From NCBI RefSeq assembly GCF_002575655.3, contig NC_053037.3, positions 207,623,743-207,687,742 on the forward strand: a stretch of DNA of 64,000 bases, in the 5' to 3' direction. Numbering within the stretch: position 1 is the stretch's first letter; each line of letters opens with the position of its first letter. Shown here piece by piece: positions 55,432-64,000 of the stretch. The notes beneath the pieces are model-generated. The model was not told the DNA's origin. It searched no databases and saw only the letters and a program-made list of their open reading frames with translations. Both the position numbers and the translations under genes were made by a program. This DNA is from Aegilops tauschii subsp. strangulata (Eukaryota > Streptophyta > Magnoliopsida > Poales > Poaceae).

Positions 55432-55719
55432 TGACTTAGGTGCACAACACATGAAGTCACATATATCGTCAATTCATGAAGACTTACCCTTTGAGTGTGA
55501 ATACATTAATGTGGAATTTGACTTCAGAGAGCCACGATAATTGTGCGCCGTATCTAGGTCTAATATTTCCTATACGGTGGGTAACGACACCACAAACCTT
55601 TCTTGACGATTTTCATTTGGCGTCATCTTGCGTTATCTTCATAGTTAGTTTGACTTCAACATTGGTTTATCTTCAAGATTTATCTTTGCAATGTTTGATT
55701 TGGTCATCATCAATATATG

Positions 55720-55754
<35 letters not shown>

Positions 55755-56870
55755 GTGTTCTATCCTCTACAGCATTCACTTATAGGTATGTCTTCAAGTT
55801 GCCATTTTCTATGCTAAGTGAATGTGACCGGACCCTAACCCTTTTTGTGCTTATCTCTCAAATTTTCTCTGTCTATTCATATGCATTCTATTAACACGTG
55901 TTGATTGTCTTCCTATGTCCTTGTCGGCTAAAGATACAGGGACACACATTTAAAACTGCTTTTATTATCTCTATCCTTTTTGCCTGAATACCGGAGAAGC
56001 TGGAAGGACCACCCGACAAACAAGGCGCGCGTGGGGTCGTGGCTCAACTTTCAATTAGTTGCATGTTTGCCACATGTCCTCCAAATGTGAACCACCAGGA
56101 GCACCTTAGTAATTACACTGCACCGCCCACTTCCTTCTAAATACTTCACCCCCTGCAGTTGTTATCTCTTCTCCCCTCGCCGTCTCGCTCAAACCCTAGC
56201 GCCACCGCTAGCATCCGTCGTCGCCGAAGACGAAGCGCTTCGCTGCCATGACCTCTCCGACCTCGTCTGCACGCCGGTCGCGGACATCTTCCTCCCGCCA
56301 CCGCCGTAGGTGTCTTCCACCGCCAAGTTAGGGCGCGGGAGATTGGACTGCTCGGCCTCCACCTTTCCCGTCTAGCAGTTCTTCATGCGATAAATAAGAA
56401 CTTCTTTTTTTACCATTTATTAGATCTGTTGAACTATCCACACCCTCCAAAAGTTGTTTTTTAACACTTCCAAATATGGATCTTGCCTATTCTGAATCTC
56501 ATATTCTTTAAAGTACTTTCACTTTTGAATGCTTCACATCTAGTTTGATTCCTCACTTGTGCTTATTTTTGGATTCGTACAAATCTGGAACAAATTTACA
56601 TCTATAAGTGAATGTCTTTGTGATGTGAGGTCATTTTCTTCAAAATAATTTTCTTTAAAATCTTCTGAGAATGCATATGACCTCTTCCCCTTTCCTCGCA
56701 TCTCTAATGCTGACACAGGTACATGTCTGTGGGAGAGTCCCTTGGTTCTCGTAGTCTGCTTTCATTTGCAGAGTTCTTACAACATCACACTGAATCACGT
56801 GAAGCCAACTCCTGTCTGACCAGCTGACTGAAGCCAAATAGAGTTGTGAACCCTTTCAGTCTGAAACCAA
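55432..56870 (+). other. Spacer between Copia pol and env-like ORF
   Basis: Contains a (GT)n microsatellite (55718-55758). At 56150-56260 lies CTAAATACTTCACCCC, pyrimidine-rich sequence, AAACCCTAGCGCC and an ATG at 56248, which looks like a promoter, leader and first exon. A pyrimidine tract and CAG acceptor are at ~56770. It is consistent with a spliced or separately promoted downstream ORF. Confidence 0.45.
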
Positions 56871-59010
56871 TGGCATGACAAAAATCTACAAAGAAGGGTG
56901 GCAGGCAACGCCGTGACAACACTACTTTGGACTTGCCCCCAGATCTCTACGAGCAGTACAAGTCTGACCCTGAAGAATCTTATGGTGAATGCAAAACTCG
57001 TGTCTAATGGATTCAAAGATACTGGGCAGAGCAATGGTTTCAGTATCACTTTGTAACTCCTGAATATGCAAAGAAGAATGTTGTGAGGCCACCTTGGGCG
57101 GATATTGTATACAGGAAACTTCACCGAAAGACCAAGGTTGAAGCCATTGAAAAAGGCTTCTTCCCTTGCATGGTTCGTGGCCTGATGCCTGACATGGCCG
57201 ACCCATCCAGTCTTCGATGGTGTCGGGAGGACAAATTGTTTGAAGCCAATCTTCAATTTCGTAGGGTTTCTACAGTCCAAAACAAGAAGGAACATGTGGA
57301 TTGACTTCAACCCAGGTCCAGCTGCTCCAAGGCCTGATGGCAGCCGAGAAGCTAAACAAAATATCATTGGTCCCTTCAATAGCTTCGATGGGCTTCTCAC
57401 ACATATCGTTGCTCAAAGGGCCACTGTTGAAGGAGCTGCTGAGGAAGAGGAAACATGATGAAATACCAGAGCCCCGGAAGCCAAAGAAAAAGTCTAAGGC
57501 TTCAAAATCTTCTGCTACACCAAAAGTTTCAAGTGTGAAGCCATTGAAATCTGCACCTCCTGAATCTAGTGTGCAGTCTGAGGACTTGTCTTGCATCTCC
57601 AAGAAGTCCAAGAAGCCCAAGAAGGTTTCTAGGCAAGAACTCACTCCAGCTAGCATCCTGCGCAATGAAGAGGATGTCATAGATCTGTCTAGTGATGAAG
57701 ATCTGGCTGATGATGCTCTAGAGATGCTGATCAAGAGCAAGCAGGAGGCTGAAATCTTCAAAGATTTGCCTCCCTTTGATGCTGACATAGTCAACAACTT
57801 CATCGATGAATGGTTCGAAGATACTACTCTCACCATTGATGATCTGTAGCTACCAATTGACATCAGCGTCACATTCCAGGGCTGCATAGACAAAGAGCTT
57901 GCTATTTCTCAAAAGATTGTTGACCTGTAGAACAAAATAGAACATGAGAAGGCTCTCTTCAAGAAGCACATGACCAAGCTCAGTGTCACTGATGTTCAAA
58001 ACTTCAAGAAAATGATGGCCGATCTCAAGGAGGAATACCATCAGCATCGCAATGAAGCCAAAGGATCTAGGTAGCGCATGAAGTACTATGCGAAAAAGTG
58101 TGTGCAGGCTCACAATGAAGCCGTGAAGCGTAAGATGCATGGGCGTCCAGGCATTGACCCAAGCTGGCTGCCAAGAAGAAGAAGCTTGCGGCTGTTGAAA
58201 CTGAAGCCCCAATGCAGGAAAGACCGAGCATTGTCTTCCCTACCAACATGAATGGCTTGAAGCCAAAGGTCCCTTCAGTTGCTTCTGAGCAGAAGAAGAT
58301 GAAGAAGGGTGAAGCTAAAGCCAAGAAGCGAAAACATCATGATGCTTCTGATGCTGCTCCATCCATGAAGCAGCTGAAGACAAAGTCTTCAAAGTCTTCT
58401 CGCAAAGATCACGCCGCACCTCAAGAACCGTTACTTGTGCAACCTATTTCAGTTGCCCTTCCCGCATACTCCAACCGTGAGTGCCGTCAGGTTGTTCATG
58501 AGCCTGCTCCCATAGAGGCTCATGTATCTGAAGAGATTCCAGCTGTTGACACCACCACAGCTGAAGACATTGGTCATGAAGCCAATGTTGAAGATGATGA
58601 AGTCCTCCCTTGGTTCCCCCAGCTCATGCCCAAGATGGTATCATCTCCTGATCTGTCAAGCAGTGAACAGATATGCGTTGGCGGTCCCACGACGCCAATT
58701 GCACATGATGAGTTCTGGGAAGAGCAACACCCCAACTCCCCTCCATCAGCTCAAGTCACTACTCGCATGCTTGAGACTCCACAAGACACACCAGAAGACA
58801 TGGAGAAGACCACTCCTTCACCATAGGCGTAGCCATCTTTACAATGGCTTCACAGAGGCCCTAGGCCCATAGTCTCCATGTCGAGCATTCCTGAAGAGGA
58901 TGTGCACACCACAAGCTCAGTAGCACATCAAGTGTTTCTTGAAGCCATCCCTTCAGTCACTGCTCCAGAGTCTGAAGCCAAAGAGGCTGAAGATATTCTG
59001 GCTGCATCAG
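56870..59010 (+). pseudogene. Env-like/extra ORF region of the Sirevirus-like element
   Basis: Fragments in three frames: 56880-57304 (PPWADIVYRKLHRKTKVEA; TAA at 57005), 57301-57849 (Lys/Ser-rich PRKPKKKSKASKSS, then acidic VIDLSSDEDLADDALEML), 57850-58150 (coiled coil VTDVQNFKKMMADLKEEYHQ, TAG at 57847, 57928, 58072), 58212-58826 (KKMKKGEAKAKKRKHHD and acidic). It lies 3' of pol in sense, the position of the env-like ORF of Sireviruses. No hydrophobic fusion or transmembrane segment is visible, so an envelope role is not supported; a chromatin-like acidic/basic protein is as likely. Confidence 0.6.
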
Positions 59011-59014
59011 CCGA

Positions 59015-59979
59015 TGAAAGATTCTATTGGCCCACAGCCCTCCAAGATGCGGTTTATCTAGTCACCAGATGTGAAGCGTGCCAGTTCCATTCCAAGAACA
59101 CCCACCTGCCAACCCAAGCTGTTCAGACGATCCCTTTATCATGGCCATTTCGGTCTGGGGGCTCGATATCCTCGGCCCCGTCCCCCGAGCAATCGGGGGA
59201 CTTTGAATTCTTGTTCGTTGCTATCGACAAGTTTACAAAGTGGTCGGAAGTGACTGTTGTGAGAAAGGTGACCGCACAGTCAGCTATCAAGTTCTTAAAA
59301 GAATTGGTGTGTTCTTTTGGAGTCCCGGCAAGGATATCATTACCGACAACGGCACCCAGTTCACGAGCCGCGCCTTCATGCAATATGTTCATGCCCTCGG
59401 ATGCAAAATCTCATTTGCCTCTTTTGCACATCCCAGGAGCAATGGGCAAGCTGAGAGGGCGAATGCTGAAGTGCTGCGAGGACTCAAGACAAGAACCTTT
59501 GATATGCCGCAGAGCTGCTGGTAGTCCTCTGGTCCCTTAGAACGACACCAAATCGAGCTACCGGGCAGACTCCCTTCTCCCTAGTCTATGGGGTAGAAGC
59601 AGTTATCCCCACGGAACTCATTTACAGGTCGCCTCGATTGTTTGCCTACGATGAAGTAGTGCAAGATCAGCACCGGCTTGACGACGTTGCGCTACTCGAG
59701 GAGAACCGTCTCTGGGCTGCTATGAGTGCTGCACACTATCAGCAAGCCCTGCATCGCTATCATAGCCGCAGGGTTCATGTCCGGTGTTTTGAGGAAGGCG
59801 ACCTTGTCCTTAGGCGCGTTCAGTCCGCCAAGGGTACAAACAAGTTGACGCCAAAGTGGGACGGCCCTTACCGGGTAGTACAAGTCACCAGACCTGGCGC
59901 AGTCCGTCTGGAGACCGGAGACGACATTCAATTGCAAAACTCATGGAATATTGAGCATCTCTGCAAGTTCTACCAGTAA
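59015..59979 (+). pseudogene. Integrase 3' part of a second Tat-type element
   Basis: Starts abruptly at FYWPTALQDAV in the zinc-finger region (CEACQFHSKNTH), covers the DDE core in shifted frames (VAIDKFTKWSEV) and an intact C-terminal piece 59638-59979 (MFAYDEVVQDQHRLDD to SWNIEHLCKFYQ). TAG at 59522. Clearly related to 47180-48170. All upstream pol is missing. Confidence 0.8.
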
Positions 59980-61136
59980 GGCACGGCTATCGGGCCCTCC
60001 CCGGCAGCCACCCTTTTGTACATGCCTTGCCTCAGTTGCATGTAACCCCTTGTACAAAGCCAGGCGATGACCCTGAGCAACAGAGAAATAAACGAAGCGC
60101 TGAGGGCCCCCAACCAAGTTGCATGCATGCATGAGCATTCCAAGAGGACTACATAAGCATTTGTATATGCATATAGATAGGATCACATCTTCCATCACTC
60201 CCATCTGCATGAAGCTGCACGTTCCTACCATGAACTTGGCCTCTACAAGGAGTTGGGAAGATGGACCAAGCACTGCGATCCCCGGCAAGCCAAACATATA
60301 AGTTCTACCTCTTGTCCCTTAGTGTTCTGTAAGCTAAAAACTTGTGCATGAGAAAAGCTCGCCGCTCTTCGAAACTTAGGTTCTCCCACCCTTGGCTCGA
60401 ACATTGCTTCAGGCAAGGTCGTTGTAGTGGCCTTTGACGAGAAGGAGCTGGCAGGGGGCTGGACCCTTTATTTTTTGCCCGGTAGGATCAGTCCCCTAGC
60501 AACAATTTAAAAGGGGTACCGGCTAGATAGCCTGCCGGGGAAAACTCATTTATTTACAACAAAGAGGCATTTCACCTCTGCATGGACATATACATGCATG
60601 GGTTCTCGGCAAGGTTCATCTTTTCCATTAATATGCCTATCATACAAGTACTAGCCTTACAGAACACAAACATGGACTCGAGAGATTACATTATTTGAAT
60701 TAAAATTTGGCAAGTGCCTACAGATTTAAGATTGAAAAAAGATAAGTGCCCCCTGATGCCTTTGCCCCTGTCCATCTCCTTCAGGAAGAGGTCGAGGAGG
60801 CTGGTGGTGAACCCAGCTGGGATTCGGCGTCTCCCCAGGATTAGGATGGCGTTGCTCCCCGGCAAGGAGGAAGAAACTGGAGGGCAGGCGTGGATGGTGA
60901 CGCTGCCGGGGGACCAGATGGGGGACACGGAGTCACCGACAAACACGACTCGTCGGAACGGTCGTCCCCGTACTTGACACGTCATGGGTTGCTGCCGCCA
61001 TCTGCATCACTACCACCCGAAGACCTCAGCACGGCAGCCACATAGGACACGATGGTCCATGGGTTATCCAACAGAGAGCATGGTCGTCCCCAGCAGCCCT
61101 GATGTCAGAAGCCATCGCACGTTCCGAAGACGTGTA

Positions 61137-61612
61137 TGGGAACAAAGAGCCCTCCTGCACGGCGAGGGGACGAAGCCCAAGAGGAGCTAGATTCGCCTTT
61201 GCTAACGGTGACTCTTTTTCATGACTCCTCCCCATCGTTGCGAAGGGAAGAAGAATGGGATGCGACCGACTACCACGCGCCATACCCACTACGGGCCCCG
61301 ACATGGTGTCGTTCGTGTCCCGTCCTACTGAAGTGAAGGCTACGGGCGGCCCGGCGGTGAGCAAGCCAGAGACATGCATGGGAACAAAGAGCCCTCCTGC
61401 ACGGCGATAGGACGAAGCCCAGGTGGAGCCAGATTCGCCTTTGCTAACTGTGACTCTTTTTCATGACTCCTCCCCATCGTCGCAAAGGGAAGAAGAATGG
61501 GGAGCGACCAACTACCACGTGCCATACCCACTACGGGCCCGACATGGTGTCATTCGCATCCCGTCCCACTGAAGTCAAGGCTATGGGCGGCCCAGCGGCG
61601 AGCAGGCTAGAG
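61137..61612. repeat. 242 bp tandem duplication
   Basis: TGGGAACAAAGAGCCCTCCT begins at 61137 and 61379. Both copies continue through CACGGCGA, AGATTCGCCTTTGCTAAC, GACTCTTTTTCATGACTCC and CGACATGGTGTC. Copies differ at roughly 5-8 percent of sites. Absent from the other element copy. Confidence 0.85.
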
Positions 61613-61723
61613 TCGCCACCTCCAGCGCTGTCGCCGCACCGCCCGAGTTCCCCCTTTGGATCCGCGTAAAGCCTCAGAATGGAGCCCGGGGCCTGGCCCC
61701 AGGCTCTTATCTTCGGCATCACC
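61531..61723 (-). CDS. Antisense ORF in the Tat 3' region, copy 2 (short)
   Basis: From ATG 61723, the first ATG after a TATA box (61792-61798) and CACCTCCTC leader, a 64-codon frame starting MPKIRAWGQAPGSILRL. It aligns with the start of 49405-49890 but stops early. The neighbouring 242 bp duplication may have destroyed the rest. Function unknown. Confidence 0.35.
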
Positions 61724-61791
61724 AACAGGAAGTAGAAAATAGAGGAGGTGGAGCGCAAGGGTGAATGACTCCGCCCTCTCTCCGCCTCTCC

Positions 61792-61798
61792 TTTTATA
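61792..61798 (-). promoter_or_regulatory. Antisense TATA box, copy 2
   Basis: Minus strand CTATAAAAGGAGAGG, about 70 bp before ATG 61723, matching 49963-49969. Confidence 0.55.
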
Positions 61799-62209
61799 GG
61801 CGAGCTGGGGAGGGGAGCCACTCCCTCAACGGTCGACCACTGTCCTCCTCCACCAATTCAAGTAGACCGGGCCCTTGCCTTGACGCTGTCCCACAGCACG
61901 CGCCTCCGTTACCTACCCCGCGCCATGCATGCACCATACGTGGCTCAAGATAAGAGCGTGGTGGGAAGAGTGAATTGGCAGTTTCTACCCCGTGCGTTAA
62001 AGTCATTCACAGGCCATTACAACGGCGGCCCCACCACTATTGGCTTAACACGACACGCGGGAAAATCGGAAACTGGCCCGGACTCAAGATTAATGAAGAA
62101 ACAAAGAAGACCTCAAGAGGCCCGCCTCTTTAGCACCCGCACCTGTGCACTTATTAGGGCCTACCCCGACAACGCTTGGCAACGTGTTCGGGGCAGGCCC
62201 GGGGGCTTC

Positions 62210-63117
62210 TGTCGGTGCAACAAACCCTGGGTCTGTTGCCCAGACTATGCACAGGCACGGGAATGAGATCGCAACACCAACCCAAGTCAGAGTACAAGAG
62301 ACCAAGGACTTCGAAGAACCAACATGCAGATTAGAAGGACCAAGATCAAGCCAGAAAAGCGAGATACCACCAAGAGAAAAGCCTCCCTTGCCGGGCATGC
62401 GAGCTAAGAAAGGGCGGGGCCAACCCCTAGAAGAGGACATCCAAGACGTCTCGGCAAGGCCTGCCAGGACTCGCACAAGCATCCACCTCACCCAACTACT
62501 CCACCACGACCCACGTCGTCGATCGATGCAGTGTCAAGCCGCAAAGTGACTGGGTGGCAGCCATTCGCCACATGGCGGCCTTTCTCTACAGGAAATACCT
62601 ACTAACGACACCCGTCCTGCAACGTGTCAGGCGAGCAGGTGTGAAGCTGACAAAACAGCCCGGCAAGGCTTGACGGGCAAGCGACGACGTGACGTTAAGC
62701 GGTGCATTTCATGCGCCCCTGTCAGCCTGCAGAGTTAGGTATGATAGCACTGTTTGCTATCTTATCAGTGCATAATGACCACTTTGCCATTGTGGTGACC
62801 CCTTAATCTATAAAAGGAGGCCCATGGCAACCGTAGAAAGGGTTGGAAGGTTGGATACCACACACTCATACGCGCGTAGCCATTGAGGCCCCGCCGGGCA
62901 AGTGTACTCTGCTCCACAACTATTCTTCCACCATCAATCCACTAAAGCAAGAGTAGCGTTTTATGCCTCGCGGCGGCCCGAACCTGGGTAAAATTGCTTG
63001 TGTGATCTCTACCGTGCTGACCCACACTCTTCTACTCTTTGTGCAACATGACATCACCCCTGCCGAACCAGCAAAGGGGCCCTTGGTTCCCGTAGGTGCC
63101 CGTGATTTCCCGCGACA
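62210..63117 (+). repeat. 3' LTR of the second Tat-type element (908 bp)
   Basis: Starts TGTCGGTGCAACAAACCCTG and ends CCCGCGACA. TATA box TCTATAAAAGG at 62808. Same family as 50376-51258. No second LTR of this copy is present in the window. Confidence 0.85.
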
Positions 63118-63522
63118 CGACCCTCTATGTGAGGGTGTTTTGGGAAGACGGTCGTCGTGCGGGGTGCTGCCCGGAAGATGGCAGCGGCGACAACGAGCTT
63201 GCCGTTGGTGGCGTCCGCGACGATGATGAGGGTGAGGTTGCCCTTGGCGATGGCCGCGCTAGCTCCAGCGGCGGCGGCTCCTCCCCGGCGAGAGCACCAG
63301 TGGTGGCAGCTATGACGAACCACCATGCCGCCAGGCTCAGATCGAGGAAGGCGATGAGCCGTCTCGCCGCCATGCTCCGGTGAAGCAGGAGGAAGACTCG
63401 GGCTGAGCTCGGGCGCTGCTGGAGCCTGGCCTCGGGAGCTGCTGCAGTCGTGCGGCCCGCTTTTGTTTTTCCTTTCCTTTCTCCTGCATTTGAAAAAAAA
63501 GTAGAGGGCCCTGCTGGGGTGT
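63118..63522 (-). pseudogene. Gene-like fragment with N-terminal hydrophobic segment
   Basis: Caught between two LTR edges. The minus strand from ATG 63373 reads MAARRLIAFLDLSLAAWWFV and IAATTGALAG, a plausible signal anchor or first membrane helix, then a Pro/Ser-rich frame. A different frame (63326-63130) is more protein-like downstream (GNLTLIIVADATNG, KLVVAAAIF), so a frameshift is likely. No family assigned. Confidence 0.35.
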
Positions 63523-64000
63523 TGTCACGCCCAATATGCGACCCTATCCGAGAGGAACTCGAAGGTCCCACCAAAGATAGACCCGCATATTGAAACGCTT
63601 TTGCAAGGTGGATATCATTACATCAACATTACATAATAGATGGGGATACATACAAGGCCTACAAATGCCGCAAGGATACATCAATACATCATACATAAGA
63701 TCAATATCCGACTATGGATGAAATTCAAACATAAGCTCAAACGACATCCACCCTGCTAGCCCTGGCTGCCGACCCGGAACCTAACCCAAGATCGACGAAG
63801 AAGAAGAAAAACTCCAACACGAATAAACATCGCTCTCGCGTCATGATCATCGCATAACCTATACCTGCAAGTATTGTTGTAGTAATCTGTGAGCCACGAG
63901 TACTCAGCAATCCCATTACCATGAGATCAAGACTAGCAAAGCTTAATGGGTAAGGAAGGGATAGGTGGTGAGGTTGCAGCAGCGACTAAGCATGTATGGT
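63523..64000. mobile_element. Start of another LTR retrotransposon, runs off the window
   Basis: Begins TGTCACGCCCAATATGCGAC. The TGTCACG start matches the LTR of the 14.7-28.8 kb chromovirus, and the sequence to the end is AT-rich LTR-like with no ORF. Its limit and orientation lie outside. Confidence 0.6.

Larger units (their letters stand above)
59980..62209 (+). mobile_element. 3' non-pol region of the second Tat-type element
   Basis: Colinear with 48170-50375, sharing CCACCCTTTTGTACA, TTGCATGTAACCCCTTGTAC, GAGAAATAAA.GAAGCG and the GAAAGATGAACC-type strand words. It contains a 242 bp tandem duplication (61137-61612) and an antisense TATA/ORF. Confidence 0.7.

Noticed and set aside
50376..63117. 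One retrotransposon bounded by the LTRs at 50376 and 62210
   Set aside because: Both LTRs follow Tat integrase in the same direction as 3' LTRs, differ strongly, and enclose Copia sequence; they belong to separate insertions.

Overview
This window looks like nuclear DNA of a grass, most likely Triticeae (wheat, Aegilops or barley type). The reasons are dense nested LTR retrotransposons of Tekay-type chromovirus, Tat-type Gypsy and Sirevirus-type Copia structure, Stowaway/Tourist/hAT-like MITEs, GC-rich subterminal arrays, and a few small genes between them. There are no operons, rRNA genes, tRNA genes or CRISPR arrays. The Triticeae assignment is inference from element style, not from a search. 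1-14.7 kb is the gene-bearing part. It begins with minisatellites and a duplicated ~0.7 kb block, then holds a divergent pair of paralogous small ORFs (5011-5280 minus, 6251-6613 plus), each preceded by the same purine/pyrimidine repeat, a frameshifted 3'-5' exonuclease-like gene (10089-10809), and a coiled-coil gene with a decapeptide repeat (12705-13430, minus). 14.7-28.8 kb is one complete 14.1 kb Gypsy chromovirus inserted on the minus strand: 4,169 bp LTRs, TCATC target-site duplication, initiator-Met-type primer site, an extra intact ORF ahead of gag, and a gag-pol broken by two amber codons and a frameshift. It separates the coiled-coil gene from its tandem paralogue at 28992-29702, which now carries two in-frame TAG codons. 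30.5-32.7 kb is a long-inverted-repeat (foldback) DNA element with a Tourist-like MITE in one arm only and a hAT-like MITE in its centre. 32.7-39.9 kb looks like a large DNA transposon or captured gene with subterminal repeat arrays, serially duplicated exon-like units and a coiled-coil terminal exon. 39.9-63.5 kb is a nest of broken retrotransposons: an LTR-like fragment, a minus-strand Tat-type 5' end, a plus-strand Tat-type element ending in an LTR at 50376-51258, Copia pol and an env-like ORF region (51259-~59015) that the Tat-type element apparently entered, then the 3' part of a second Tat-type copy with its LTR (62210-63117). Both Tat-type copies carry a conserved antisense TATA box and ORF in the 3' region. 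A gene-like scrap and the start of another LTR (63523 onward) close the window. Most in-frame stops in the decayed ORFs are TAG, a pattern compatible with deamination of methylated CAG.
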